From positions 1 to 39,484 of the forward strand of contig WFRX01000403.1 in assembly GCA_015486285.1 (NCBI GenBank): a DNA stretch of 39,484 bases, in the 5' to 3' direction. The notes beneath the pieces were generated by a model that had not been told where the DNA came from, ran no database searches, and worked only from the letters and a program-made list of their open reading frames with translations. This document shows positions 8,670 to 18,002 of the stretch, piece after piece (the stretch's first letter is position 1; the number at the start of each line of letters is the position of its first letter). Origin of the DNA: a bacterium (GTDB lineage Bacteria > Desulfobacterota > DSWW01). A program made the translations under genes and the position numbers.

Positions 8670-8679
8670 TGAATCTTGG
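8647..8679 (+). promoter_or_regulatory. Palindromic operator candidate for the TetR regulator
   Basis: The arms CCAAGAATCAAT (8647-8658) and ATTGAATCTTGG (8668-8679) are inverted repeats matching at 11 of 12 positions, with a 9-nt centre. The left arm starts right after the -35 box and the right arm overlaps the -10 box, so a bound dimer, or pair of dimers, would block RNA polymerase. Long half-sites of this kind are known for the QacR branch of the TetR family. That this TetR protein binds here is inferred from position. Confidence 0.55.
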
Positions 8680-8767
8680 TCTAAAATTAGAATGAGTATT
8701 CCAAAATGTTTGGGGCATTTTCCCATTCCGCCCCTGACCTCACCAACCTGTACCCCGGTAGCGTTCG

Positions 8768-9409
8768 ATGGAAAGACTCCCCAGAAAAATACGGGAACGG
8801 CAGCGGCGCCAGAGAGAATTCCTCGCCACGGCGGAGGAGATGTTCTCCAGGAAGGGCTTCCACAGCACAACCATTCAAGAGATCTCCGAGAAATCCGAGT
8901 TCGCCGTCGGAAGCATCTACCACATGTTCCGGAACAAAGACGAGATTTACATGGCCCTTCTCCAGATGAGGATGGAGGAGTACCTGTCCCTGCTCGAAAA
9001 GAAGATCCAGGATTGCGCGGACCCGGTCGAGAAACTGCGAATCCTCATTGAGACGAAACATCGGTATTTTTCTCGGCACAAGCCGTTTCTACGGCTCTTC
9101 CTGGACACAACGATCCGTTCGGTCGGGGAGATGCGTTCCCAAGGCGTGGAACAACTCATTGCAAGGCATGAAAACTACTTGAACCTCCTGGCCGGCGTTT
9201 TTCAGGAAGGAATCGACAAAGGACTTTTTGCCGGGACCGATCCGATCGGCATGGCGCTCGCTCTGGAGGGGATGGTCCGCTCATTCGTTACGTACTGGAT
9301 ACGGCACGAAGGGGATCATACCCCCTTGCCGGAATTCTCTACGATCGAAGAGATCCTCCTCAAAGGCATCCTGAAATCGAAACAGAACAGCAAAAAGGGA
9401 TGGAAATGA
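8768..9409 (+). CDS. TetR/AcrR-family transcriptional regulator
   Basis: The 213-residue protein has a typical TetR N-terminus (about 10-57). The HTH reads IQEISEKSEFAVGSIYHMF after the FLATAEEMFSRKGFHSTT helix, and NKDEIYMALL follows. The rest is a helical ligand-binding domain of usual size. It is the first gene of an RND efflux operon. Its TGA stop overlaps the ATG of the TolC-like gene, so regulator and pump share one mRNA. The palindrome across the upstream promoter suggests autorepression relieved by a pump substrate. ATG 8768 has only a weak ribosome site (GGTAG), but the HTH alignment supports it. The ligand cannot be read from the sequence. Confidence 0.9.
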   Translation: MERLPRKIRERQRRQREFLATAEEMFSRKGFHSTTIQEISEKSEFAVGSIYHMFRNKDEIYMALLQMRMEEYLSLLEKKIQDCADPVEKLRILIETKHRYFSRHKPFLRLFLDTTIRSVGEMRSQGVEQLIARHENYLNLLAGVFQEGIDKGLFAGTDPIGMALALEGMVRSFVTYWIRHEGDHTPLPEFSTIEEILLKGILKSKQNSKKGWK

Positions 9410-10899
9410 GAGTTCGGATTCTGCCTTTCCTCGTGGCCGTCCTTATGACGGGGATAAGCGCCGGTTGCGCATCCCGTGAATCACTCGTCCGGGACGTCCG
9501 GGAGACCCGCACAGCCGCTTACACCCAGTGGCTCAAGATGCGGCAGTCAAAAGAAAGAACAGAGGTATCCATACAGGGCAAATTGCACCTGGCGGATGCC
9601 GTCAAGCTGGCCATCCGGCAGAACAAGGAACTGCAAGCGACCCTTCAGGAAAAGGAAATCGCACGGGGCAAGGTCATCGAATCCTATCAGGCGGCCCTGC
9701 CGAAGATCAACGCCAAAGGCACCTATAGGCGCCTTGACGAGGCAGGCAGCTTCGATGTGGGCGACGTTTCCATCTCCCTCGGGGATGTAGACAACTACTC
9801 TGTCGACCTGACCGTTTTCCAGCCCGTCTTCCGGGGAGGAGCGATCGGGGCCGCCCTGCGCGCGGCAAAGCTGGCCGAGTTGCTGAGCGATGAAGCCGTG
9901 CGCGCCGCCCTGCAGAAAACCATCTATCAGACCGCCCTTGCATACTACGACGCCCTCCTGGCCAAGGATAAGTACGAGGTGAACAAAGACGCGGTCAACT
10001 CGGCCCGCGTTCATCTCAAGGATGTCCTGACGAAACGAAAGCACGGGGTTGCCTCCGATTACGATGTGCTCCGCGCCGAGGTGGATGTGTCCAACTTCCG
10101 GGCCGAAATGATCAAACAGAAGAACAATGTCGACCTGGCAAAATCGCGACTGCTCAAGGCCATGGGCGTACTCCAGAAGGGCGATATCGAACTCGCCGAC
10201 GAACTCGAATACTGGCCCATGAAGCCGGTTCTGGAGGAGGCTCTGAAAATCGCTCATGAAAACCGGCCGGACCTCTATCAAGCCGAGCTCAACGTGAGGC
10301 TGCAGAAAGAAGCGCTCAAGGTTGCCCGGAGCGAGTACTGGCCCAAGATCGATGCCTTCTTCGAGGAGTTGTGGGCCAAGCCGGACCCCAAATCGATCAC
10401 CACGAATGAGTGGAACGATACGTGGAACGCGGGCCTTTCCGTCAATCTGTCGATCTTCGACGGCCTGGGACGGGAAGGCCGTGTCCACCAGCAGAAGGCC
10501 ACGCTGGCACAAAGCCGCTACCGCCTGGCCAATACCCAGGAACAGGCCTTTCTGGAGGTCCGGCAGGCCCTGCTCACCCTCCGCAACGCGGAGGAGTTCG
10601 TTGAATCCCAGAAGCTCAACCGGGAACGGGCGAGCGAGGGCCTCCGGCTTGCGCAGGTGGGATATCGGCAGGGCATCGCCTCTCAGGTAGAGGTGTCGGA
10701 TGCCCGTTCGGCCCTCACCACGGCAAAAGGCCTCTATTACGAATCCGTCTACGGACATGTGGTCAGCCGCCTCCGCCTTCAGCTTGCCATGGGGATCCTG
10801 GGCCCCAGGCCGGGCGAAGGCAAGGAACCGGGTGAATACGTGCCCGAGGACGTACTCGCCCCGAAACCCGGCGCCGTTGCGGGACAACCCGCCCACTAG
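9406..10899 (+). CDS. TolC-family outer membrane efflux lipoprotein
   Basis: This is an outer membrane factor of about 497 residues. The N-terminus MRVRILPFLVAVLMTGISAGC ends in a lipobox-like SAGC, so the mature protein is probably a lipoprotein, as in OprM and CusC. Two OEP repeats are visible: a first with LADAVKLAIRQNKELQATL and long helices, and a second with EEALKIAHENRPDLYQAELN followed by LSIFDGLGREGRVHQQKATL. It should form the trimeric beta-barrel and periplasmic tunnel for the pump encoded next. ATG 9406 overlaps the tetR stop (ATGA) and has AAAGGG 6 nt upstream. ATG 9400 is too close to that site. The tail after about residue 465 is Pro-, Gly- and charge-rich and probably disordered. 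Confidence 0.9.
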   Translation: MRVRILPFLVAVLMTGISAGCASRESLVRDVRETRTAAYTQWLKMRQSKERTEVSIQGKLHLADAVKLAIRQNKELQATLQEKEIARGKVIESYQAALPKINAKGTYRRLDEAGSFDVGDVSISLGDVDNYSVDLTVFQPVFRGGAIGAALRAAKLAELLSDEAVRAALQKTIYQTALAYYDALLAKDKYEVNKDAVNSARVHLKDVLTKRKHGVASDYDVLRAEVDVSNFRAEMIKQKNNVDLAKSRLLKAMGVLQKGDIELADELEYWPMKPVLEEALKIAHENRPDLYQAELNVRLQKEALKVARSEYWPKIDAFFEELWAKPDPKSITTNEWNDTWNAGLSVNLSIFDGLGREGRVHQQKATLAQSRYRLANTQEQAFLEVRQALLTLRNAEEFVESQKLNRERASEGLRLAQVGYRQGIASQVEVSDARSALTTAKGLYYESVYGHVVSRLRLQLAMGILGPRPGEGKEPGEYVPEDVLAPKPGAVAGQPAH

Positions 10900-10934
10900 A
10901 AAGCAGCAAAACCGAACGAGTCGAAGGAACGCGC

Positions 10935-13900
10935 ATGCTTCTCCCCGACACCGCGATACGACGTCCCGTAACCACGCTGGTCGCCATGGCGGCCATGATC
11001 ATCTTCGGCTGGATCGCCTTTCGGAACATGGGCCTCGACCTGTTTCCCGAGGTCGAATTCCCTTATGTAACGGTCACCACCACCCTGGTCGGAGCCAGCC
11101 CCGAGGTCATCGACATGGACGTAACGGATGTCCTCGAGGAACAAATCACCACCATCGAGGGAATCAAGACGATCCGGTCCCACAGCTACGAGGGCATATC
11201 CAGGATCCTCGTCGAATTCGAGCTCGACAAGGATGTGGACATAGCCGCCCAGGAGGTCCGGGCCAAGGTGAACCTGGCCGAGCGTGATCTGCCGGACGAC
11301 GCGGACAAACCGATCGTGGACAAACTCGATGTCGCCTCCCAGGCGATCATGTGGCTCGCGGCATCGAGCCGGGGCGATTACGCGCGATTGGCACATTACG
11401 CCGACAAAGTGGCCAAGGAGAGGCTCCAGGCCATCCGGGGCGTGGGAATGGTGCAGACCTCCGGACTGCGGAAACGGGAAATCCGGGTCTGGGTGGATCC
11501 GGAAAAACTGGAAGCGCGGGGGCTCACCCCTCAGGATGTCGTACGGGCCATCAAGCTCAAGCACGTGGAACTTCCCGGAGGCCGGATCGAGACGTTCAGC
11601 AAGGAGTTCAGCGTCAAGATCGAGGGCGAATACGATTCCGTGGAAGAACTGAAGGGGCTGGTGCTCGCTTCCCGGGGCGGAGCGGTTACACACCTCCGCG
11701 ATGTAGCTACGATCATCGACGGGCAGGAGGATTTGCGTACGATCGCCCGTTTCAATGGGTTGCCGACCATCGGGCTGGGCATTCGAAAGCAGTCAGGCAC
11801 AAACACCGTTGCAGTCGCCCGGCGGGTGAAAGCGGTGGTCAAAGAGATGAAAAAGACCCTTCCCGAGGGGATCACCCTGGAGGTCGCCTACGACTCCTCC
11901 GAGTTCATCGAGGCTTCGATGAGGGGCGTACAAACGGATATCCTCTTCGGCGTTCTCCTCACCTCCATCATCATGTTCCTGTTCCTCCGGAACGTCCGCA
12001 TCACCCTGATCAGTATCGTCGCCATCCCGATCTCCCTGATCGGCGGGTTCGTCGTGATGTATGCCATGGGCTTCACGATCAACAACATGACCATGATGGC
12101 CATATCCCTGGCCGTAGGAATGGTCATTGACGATGCGATTGTCGTACTCGAGAACATCTTCCGCCACGTGGAAGAGGGGACGCCGCCGATGCAGGCGGCG
12201 AGCGAGGGCACGGACGAAGTCGGCCTCGCCGTAATCGCGGCCACCTCGTCGATCGCAGCCGTGTTCATCCCGGTAGCCTTCATGAAGGGCATCGTGGGCC
12301 GGTTCTTTTATCAATTCGGTCTCACCGTCGCCGTTACAATCGCCATCTCGGCCCTGGTCGCCCTCACGCTCACCCCCATGCTCTGCTCCCGGTTGCTGAG
12401 GGAAGAAAAGGTACACCACCCCCTGTACAATCTTCTCGAGAGAGGATTCCAGGCCCTCGATGCATTTTATCGCCGCGTCCTTGGCTGGGTCACGAGACAC
12501 AGGGGTGTAACCGTCCTGATCGCCGTCATCGCCTTCGGGGCGGGCATGGCGCTCACCCCCTTCATCGGCAAGGAGTTCACCACGGAAGCCGACGAGGGCC
12601 GTTTCATGGTGCGCTTCGAAATGCCCACCGGGACCTCTATCTATGCAACAGAAAAAAGGCTCCGGGAAATCGAACAGATCGTGTTCAACCAGCCCGAGGT
12701 GACGCACGGCTTTTCGGCCATCGGGATGAGGGGAGGCGAGGTCAACCAGGGGATGATCGTCGTCCATCTGTCGCCCCGCAGAGAACGCAACGCCGGCCAG
12801 GCCGAGGTCATGCGCCGGCTCCGTAAATTGCTCACCCCTTATCACGACATGATTTCCGCCGTGGAATACATGTCTATGATCGGCAGCTCGAGACGCAACT
12901 CGGATCTCGAGTACATCATACAGGGCCCCGATATAGCGGCGCTGTCGGAGGTCAGCGACCAGATCGTCGCGGCCCTGAAAAAGCTCGGAGGCTTTGTCGA
13001 CGTGGACACGGACCTGCGGATCACCAAGCCGGAGGTCAAGGTTCACATCAACCGCGGACTGGCGGACGACCTCGGGGTGGACGTACGCTCCATCGCGCAG
13101 AACATCTACATCCTCTTCGGAGGGGTGGATGCCGCCAAATTCAAAGAAGGGGGTGAACGATACGACATCCGGGTGCGGGCCCTTCCGTCGGACCGCAACA
13201 AACCCGATGACCTGTACCGGCTCGCGGTTCGCTCCCTGGGAGGCGCCCTCGTCAAATCCCCGAACCTCCTGACCATCGAGGTGGGACAGGGCCCGAATGT
13301 GATCAACCGGCACAATCGGCGCAGGGCCGTCACGATCTACACGAATCTCGAGGGCAAGACGATGGGCGAGGCCCTGCTTGAACTCGAGAAGACGACCCGT
13401 AGCTTTCTCCCGAAGGACGGGAGATGGAGCACGGACACCATAGGGCGCACCCGGGCCTTCCAGGAGAGCTTCCTTTACATGCGCTACGCCATGATCGTCG
13501 CCGTGCTGATCATCTATATGATTCTCGCGGCCCAGTTCGAGTCCTTCATTCATCCCTTTACCGTCATGCTGTCGCTCCCTCTCTGCGTCATAGGCGTGTT
13601 CGGCCTTTTGCTCATCACCGGGAACACCCTGAACATCATGTCCTACATCGGGATCATCATGCTCATGGGCATCGTAACCAAGAACGCGATTCTTCTCGTG
13701 GACTACACGAACACCCTGCGCAGCCGCGGCATGGAAAAGCTGGAAGCCGTTCTGCAGGCGGGACCGACCCGGTTTCGTCCGATCCTGATGACCGCCGGGT
13801 CCACGATCATCGCGGTCCTGCCCGTAGCACTGGGGATGAGCGAGGGAGGGGAGTCCCGGGCGCCGATGGCGGTTGCGGTTATCGGGGGCATGTTCACCTC

Positions 13901-14054
13901 CACCTTTCTCACGCTCCTGGTAATCCCGGTCGTCTATCTGTTGCTCGACGACTTTTCAGCCTGGTTGAGGCGTCTGTTCCGCGGATCACCTGCGCCTGCG
14001 GAGCCCCGGAAGCCCGGAACAACGAAGCCCGAGCTAGAGGGATCGACCCAATAG
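10935..14054 (+). CDS. AcrB-like RND efflux pump, inner membrane subunit
   Basis: The 1039-residue protein is the length of HAE-1 pumps. The N-terminal helix after RRPVTTLVAMAAMIIFGWIA leads into the porter motif LDLFPEVEFPYVTV. Transmembrane helix 4 carries the proton-relay pair Asp399-Asp400 (GMVIDDAIVVLENIFRH), and helix 10 carries Lys916 (GIVTKNAILLVDY). These match AcrB Asp407, Asp408 and Lys940, so the relay looks intact. It exports hydrophobic or amphiphilic compounds from the periplasm or inner membrane through the TolC-like protein. GAAGGAA lies about 6 nt before the ATG. A heavy-metal (CusA-type) pump is less likely: I see no methionine clusters in the porter domain, and the regulator is a TetR. 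Confidence 0.95.
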   Translation: MLLPDTAIRRPVTTLVAMAAMIIFGWIAFRNMGLDLFPEVEFPYVTVTTTLVGASPEVIDMDVTDVLEEQITTIEGIKTIRSHSYEGISRILVEFELDKDVDIAAQEVRAKVNLAERDLPDDADKPIVDKLDVASQAIMWLAASSRGDYARLAHYADKVAKERLQAIRGVGMVQTSGLRKREIRVWVDPEKLEARGLTPQDVVRAIKLKHVELPGGRIETFSKEFSVKIEGEYDSVEELKGLVLASRGGAVTHLRDVATIIDGQEDLRTIARFNGLPTIGLGIRKQSGTNTVAVARRVKAVVKEMKKTLPEGITLEVAYDSSEFIEASMRGVQTDILFGVLLTSIIMFLFLRNVRITLISIVAIPISLIGGFVVMYAMGFTINNMTMMAISLAVGMVIDDAIVVLENIFRHVEEGTPPMQAASEGTDEVGLAVIAATSSIAAVFIPVAFMKGIVGRFFYQFGLTVAVTIAISALVALTLTPMLCSRLLREEKVHHPLYNLLERGFQALDAFYRRVLGWVTRHRGVTVLIAVIAFGAGMALTPFIGKEFTTEADEGRFMVRFEMPTGTSIYATEKRLREIEQIVFNQPEVTHGFSAIGMRGGEVNQGMIVVHLSPRRERNAGQAEVMRRLRKLLTPYHDMISAVEYMSMIGSSRRNSDLEYIIQGPDIAALSEVSDQIVAALKKLGGFVDVDTDLRITKPEVKVHINRGLADDLGVDVRSIAQNIYILFGGVDAAKFKEGGERYDIRVRALPSDRNKPDDLYRLAVRSLGGALVKSPNLLTIEVGQGPNVINRHNRRRAVTIYTNLEGKTMGEALLELEKTTRSFLPKDGRWSTDTIGRTRAFQESFLYMRYAMIVAVLIIYMILAAQFESFIHPFTVMLSLPLCVIGVFGLLLITGNTLNIMSYIGIIMLMGIVTKNAILLVDYTNTLRSRGMEKLEAVLQAGPTRFRPILMTAGSTIIAVLPVALGMSEGGESRAPMAVAVIGGMFTSTFLTLLVIPVVYLLLDDFSAWLRRLFRGSPAPAEPRKPGTTKPELEGSTQ

Positions 14055-14091
14055 GATGATGCAAACGATCGCAACAAGGAGATTACGATCG

Positions 14092-15240
14092 ATGAAACCG
14101 CTGAAAAGGGCGGCTGTGCTCGTCACGTGCGCAATGCTTCTCACCCACGTCGGATGTGACTCCACGGAACAGGGCGGCAAGGCCGATGTCGCGCTCACAA
14201 AAGAAACCGCCTTACACCCGCTGCGTGTTTCCGTCACCGAGGTCACGAAACGCGATTTCAACCGGAGTGTCCAGTTCACGGGCACGCTGCAAGCGAAAAA
14301 TCATGTGGGGCTCAGGGCGCTGGTCGAGGGAACGATCGACAGGATTCCCGTCGAGATCGGGGATCAAGTCCGGAAGGGACAACTCCTCTTCCAGATCCGG
14401 CTGGTGGATTACGAATTGAGGGTGCGCCAGGCCGAGGCGGCTGTTCAGGCGGCCAGGGCCGCGGTACATACCAGCCAGGTGAATGTGGAAGACGCGAAAC
14501 GAGAAATGCGGCGCATGGAAGGCCTTTACAAGGAAGGTTCCGCCACGGAACAGATGCGGGACCGGGCCCGGACGGCACAGGAGCGGGCCGTCGCCCTCCT
14601 CGAGCAGGCCAGGGCCTCTGTCGTGCAGGCACAGGTCGGGCTGGACACGGCCCGCCAGGCATTGAAAGACTGCACAGTGACGGCTCCCTACCCGGGTTTC
14701 GTGACCGGCAAATTCTACGAAAAGGGCGAATATGTCCATCGGGGACAGGTAGTGGTCGAAATCATGGATCTGGCCACCTTGGAAGCGGATATTGCCCTGC
14801 CCGAACGCTATTTCGAAAATATCTCGCCCGGCGCCCCGGTATCCATCTCTGTAGGATCAGGGGAGATACGGGTCGAGGGGAAAGTCATCGCCGTCAACCA
14901 AAAAATCGATCCGCAAACCCGCACATTCCTGGTCAAGGTGGGCGTGGACAATCGGGAAGGTCGTCTCAAGGCAGGGCTGTTCTGCTCGGGCTCCATGAGC
15001 CTGCCGTCCATCCAGGGGGCGACCGCCGTGCCTTCGGCGGCGGTTCTGAATGACGAGGGCCGATCCTATGTATGGGTGGCCTCGGGAGGAAAGGCCGAAA
15101 GAAGACCTGTCCGGACGGGTGTCAGTGCAGGAAAGTTTATCCAGATAATCGAGGGGCTCCAGCCGGGCGAGAAGGTGGTTGTCGAGGGGACCGGCGGCCT
15201 GATGGACGGCAACCCGATCGAGATCGTTGCGGAATCTTGA
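14092..15240 (+). CDS. RND efflux membrane fusion protein (periplasmic adaptor)
   Basis: The roughly 382-residue adaptor has a lipoprotein signal ending at HVGC (Cys at about residue 22). A barrel-sandwich half-motif (GTLQAKNHVGLRALVEGTID, then VEIGDQVRKGQLLFQI) precedes a coiled-coil hairpin (about 100-190) rich in Ala, Gln, Glu and Arg. The second half-motif CTVTAPYPGFVTGKFYEKGE, a beta-barrel and a membrane-proximal domain ending GEKVVVEGTGGL follow. It links the AcrB-like pump to the outer membrane channel. ATG 14092 is chosen because AAGGAG lies 10 nt upstream and the lipoprotein signal starts cleanly there. ATGs at 14056 and 14059, beside the pump stop, would add about 12 residues. The order channel-pump-adaptor differs from acrAB-type operons. 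Confidence 0.92.
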   Translation: MKPLKRAAVLVTCAMLLTHVGCDSTEQGGKADVALTKETALHPLRVSVTEVTKRDFNRSVQFTGTLQAKNHVGLRALVEGTIDRIPVEIGDQVRKGQLLFQIRLVDYELRVRQAEAAVQAARAAVHTSQVNVEDAKREMRRMEGLYKEGSATEQMRDRARTAQERAVALLEQARASVVQAQVGLDTARQALKDCTVTAPYPGFVTGKFYEKGEYVHRGQVVVEIMDLATLEADIALPERYFENISPGAPVSISVGSGEIRVEGKVIAVNQKIDPQTRTFLVKVGVDNREGRLKAGLFCSGSMSLPSIQGATAVPSAAVLNDEGRSYVWVASGGKAERRPVRTGVSAGKFIQIIEGLQPGEKVVVEGTGGLMDGNPIEIVAES

Positions 15241-15423
15241 GCCGGACGTACATTGCCTTTCCTCTCGACGCTTTCCCCGACACAGGAGACATCTGAGCGC
15301 GCCCTTCCCGGCCGACCCTTCGCGTTGGCTGGTGGCCGTCCGCACCCCATCTTCCAAGCCGCGGGGGGATCCTCCGGCCGAACCTTTACCGCCCTTTCCG
15401 CCCACGGCCTGCTTATTGTTGCT

Positions 15424-15442
15424 CCCGGCAGCCGGGTTTGTT
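15424..15442 (+). terminator. Weak terminator candidate after the efflux operon
   Basis: CCCGG-CAG-CCGGG followed by TTTGTT gives a short GC stem and a T-rich tail, about 185 nt after the adaptor stop and 85 nt before the kinase. Nothing else clear is seen in the gap 15241-15525, including no convincing kinase promoter. Confidence 0.35.
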
Positions 15443-15525
15443 ACATTATGAATGGATTTAATGGGTCGTTTTGAATAAAGCGGCCCCCCAAGAACGTTTC
15501 GGACCATGCCGGGGGAGAGGGCCCT

Positions 15526-17577
15526 ATGGAAAGGTTCGACAACGCCGAGGAGCAGCTCCGCGAAGAACTGGCCCGGCTCAGGAAACGACTCTCCGAGATG
15601 GAAACCCTGGAGGAGGAGCATGCCCGGGCAGAGAAAAACCTCCTGGAAACGAGATCGGAACTGGAGGAACTCCTCACCGCAAGCCCGGCAATCATATGCA
15701 GGCGAGAACCGAAGCCCCCTTATGCGGTCACATTCCTGGGGACGAACGTAAGGAGAGAGCTCGGTTATGAGCCGGAAAATTTTACCCGGGATCCGCGGTT
15801 CTGGGCGGACCGTATTCATCCGGAAGATGCCTCCCGCGTTTTCTCCGGGCTTTCTTCCCTCTTCGAGAAGGGTACCCACGAACAGGAATACCGATTTCTG
15901 CACAAGGACGGCTCGTACCGATGGATACTGGATGAGATGCGTCTGGTAAGGAACGCGGAGGGGGCGCCGCTCCACATCATCGGCAGCTGGATAGATTCCA
16001 CCGATCGCAAGAATGCGGACAACCTGCTGCAGGAACGGGAGCGTTTCCTTTCCAATGTCTTTTCGAGTATACAGGACGGCATCAGCGTCCTGGATACCGA
16101 GATGAACGTAATCCGCGTCAATCCGACCATGGAACGCTGGTATGCCCACGCGGTACCGCTCAGGGGCAAAAAGTGCTTCCTTGCATATCACGGCCGGAAC
16201 AAACCTTGTGAAACCTGCCCGACCCGCCGGACCCTTGAATCAGGGGAGGCTGCCTATGAAATCGTTCCCAAGACGGGTCCCGGCGGAAAGGAGGTCGGGT
16301 GGCTGGACCTCTACAGCTTCCCGCTCTTCGACAACGCAACGGGCCAGATGAAGGGAGTGATCGAATACGTCCGCGACATCACGGACAGGAAAAAGGCGGA
16401 GGACGAGCTTTATCAATCTCGAAAAATGGAAGCCATCGGACGGCTTGCAGGGGGAATCTCGCACGATCTGAACAACCTGCTGACCGCCATCGCAGCCTAT
16501 GCGGACCTTTTGCTGATGGACATTCCCGAGACGGATCCGTCGAGTCTTCAGGTCACGGAGATCAGAAACGCGGTGGAGCAGGCGGCGTCCCTGACCGGCC
16601 AGCTCCTGGCCTTCAGCCGTAAACAGGTGCTCCGGCCGAGATTGTTCGAGCTGAATGAGATCATCGACTCCATGGAAGGCCTTCTCCGCCGTCTCATCGG
16701 AGAAAAGATCGAGCTGAACATCGTGCTACTCGCCGATCCGGGCCGTGTAAAGGCGGATCCCGCTCAACTCGAGCAAGCCATCCTCAATCTTGTCGTCAAC
16801 GGACGGGATGCCATGCCGGAGGGGGGCACCTTGACCATCGAGACGGCCGACGTAAACCTGGACGAGGGGCAGGCGCGAGAAGGCATGGACCTGAGCCCGG
16901 GCCCTTACGTAATGCTCGCCGTAACGGACACGGGGTGCGGGATGGACGAAGAAGTCCGGTCCCGCATCTTCGAGCCCTTCTTCACCACCAAAGAACGGCA
17001 CGAGGGAACCGGCCTGGGTCTGTCGACGGTCTTCGGAATCGTCAAACAGAGCAAAGGAGGCATCTCGGTTGTCAGCAGCCCGGGGAGCGGCACCACCTTG
17101 AAGATCTACCTGCCCCGGGTTACGGATGCATCGGCTGAAGCGGAACCCACCACAGCCACCGCCGCCTCCCTGCACACCGGGACCGAAACGATCCTGCTCG
17201 TGGAAGACGAGCCGTCCATACGCAGGGCGATCCGCCAGGCCCTTCAAAGAAGCGGCTACAGGATCCTCGAGGCGCCCAACCCCGGTGAAGCAATCCTCAT
17301 CTCGGAGCAGCATACGGGGTTCATACACCTCATGCTGACCGACGTGGCCATGCCCAGGATGAGCGGTCCCGACCTCGCCGAGCGCCTGGAACCGTGGCAC
17401 CCCGAGATGAAGGTCCTTTACATGTCCGGCCACTCGGAAAAAAGCATTCTGGAGGAAGACGTCCTGCCCGCCGGAGCGGCCTTTCTTCGCAAGCCCTTTG
17501 ATATCCGGAATCTCCTGGAACAGGTCAGACGAACCCTCGACACGCCCAAGGGAAAGAGAAACGCCGTCAACCGATGA
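15526..17577 (+). CDS. Soluble hybrid histidine kinase: PAS-PAS-HisKA-HATPase-REC
   Basis: The 683-residue protein has no membrane segment. Residues 3-55 look coiled-coil. PAS 1 spans about 50-160, with a PAC end RWILDEMRLVRNAEGAPLHI. PAS 2 spans about 172-290 and carries Cys217, Cys228 and Cys231 (CX10CX2CP), a possible metal, Fe-S or redox site. The kinase core has the H-box SHDLNNLL with His313, the N-box NLVVNGRDAM, DTGCGMD (Asp468), FEPFFTTK and GTGLGLSTVFG. The receiver domain (about 554-672) has the acidic pair Glu560-Asp561, phospho-acceptor Asp606 and Lys656. No DNA-binding domain is fused and no response regulator gene is adjacent, so the output partner is elsewhere. GGGAGAGG lies about 6 nt before the ATG. 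The signal sensed is unknown. Confidence 0.93.
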   Translation: MERFDNAEEQLREELARLRKRLSEMETLEEEHARAEKNLLETRSELEELLTASPAIICRREPKPPYAVTFLGTNVRRELGYEPENFTRDPRFWADRIHPEDASRVFSGLSSLFEKGTHEQEYRFLHKDGSYRWILDEMRLVRNAEGAPLHIIGSWIDSTDRKNADNLLQERERFLSNVFSSIQDGISVLDTEMNVIRVNPTMERWYAHAVPLRGKKCFLAYHGRNKPCETCPTRRTLESGEAAYEIVPKTGPGGKEVGWLDLYSFPLFDNATGQMKGVIEYVRDITDRKKAEDELYQSRKMEAIGRLAGGISHDLNNLLTAIAAYADLLLMDIPETDPSSLQVTEIRNAVEQAASLTGQLLAFSRKQVLRPRLFELNEIIDSMEGLLRRLIGEKIELNIVLLADPGRVKADPAQLEQAILNLVVNGRDAMPEGGTLTIETADVNLDEGQAREGMDLSPGPYVMLAVTDTGCGMDEEVRSRIFEPFFTTKERHEGTGLGLSTVFGIVKQSKGGISVVSSPGSGTTLKIYLPRVTDASAEAEPTTATAASLHTGTETILLVEDEPSIRRAIRQALQRSGYRILEAPNPGEAILISEQHTGFIHLMLTDVAMPRMSGPDLAERLEPWHPEMKVLYMSGHSEKSILEEDVLPAGAAFLRKPFDIRNLLEQVRRTLDTPKGKRNAVNR

Positions 17578-17597
17578 CCGGCGGACGGACGCGCGGA

Positions 17598-18002
17598 TCA
17601 GCCGGGACAGGAAGGCGTATCCGTCAATTCATAGAGTACGCCCTTGCCGCTCTTCGGGTGCAGAAAGGCGACGCGGAAGGGGCCTTCGAGGATCTTACTG
17701 ATCATCGTAAGACCCTGTGACTCGAGCTTTTCGCAAAGCGCCGATACGTCTTCGCACAGAAGAGAAATGTGATGGAGCCCTCCCCCCTTTGCCTCCAGGA
17801 AGCTGCCGGCGGGACCGTCGGGGCCCGTGGGCTCCATGAGTTCGAAGCAGTCGCTTCCAATCCGGACGATGGAGGAGATCTGCTTCATCATCGGCACCTC
17901 CATCCTCTGGATTTCCTCCGCGCCAAAGGCCGCGCGAAGGAAAGTCAGGACCTCATCGATGTTTTTCACGACGATTCCTACGTGGTTGATCCCCTTGATC
18001 AT
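17598..18002 (-). CDS. mce: Methylmalonyl-CoA epimerase-like VOC protein
   Basis: The 134-residue protein is a single vicinal-oxygen-chelate unit pair of usual size. Features of methylmalonyl-CoA epimerase are NHVGIVV near the start (His7), FELMEP (Glu54), GGGLHHISL (His77/78) and the ending AFLHPKSGKGVLYEL (Glu125), giving the expected metal ligands. The enzyme interconverts (R)- and (S)-methylmalonyl-CoA in propionate metabolism. GAGGAGG lies 7 nt before the ATG. No mutase or carboxylase gene is in the window, so the role rests on motifs alone, and a glyoxalase-like enzyme cannot be excluded. Its 3' end lies 20 nt from the end of the convergent kinase gene. Its ATG overlaps the stop of a possible small upstream ORF. 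Confidence 0.82.
   Translation of the reverse strand: MIKGINHVGIVVKNIDEVLTFLRAAFGAEEIQRMEVPMMKQISSIVRIGSDCFELMEPTGPDGPAGSFLEAKGGGLHHISLLCEDVSALCEKLESQGLTMISKILEGPFRVAFLHPKSGKGVLYELTDTPSCPG

Noticed and set aside
7206..8870. Minus ORF of 554 codons opposite glcF and the tetR promoter
   Set aside because: It is a shadow of glcF codons, with no domain and no ribosome site.
11793..13553. Minus ORF of 586 codons opposite the AcrB-like pump
   Set aside because: The protein is very rich in Asp, Gly, His and Arg with no recognisable domain. It is antisense to a clear pump gene.
15416..15465. Promoter for the hybrid kinase (TTGTTG ... CATTAT or TTTAAT)
   Set aside because: The spacings of 22 or 13 nt do not fit a sigma70 promoter.
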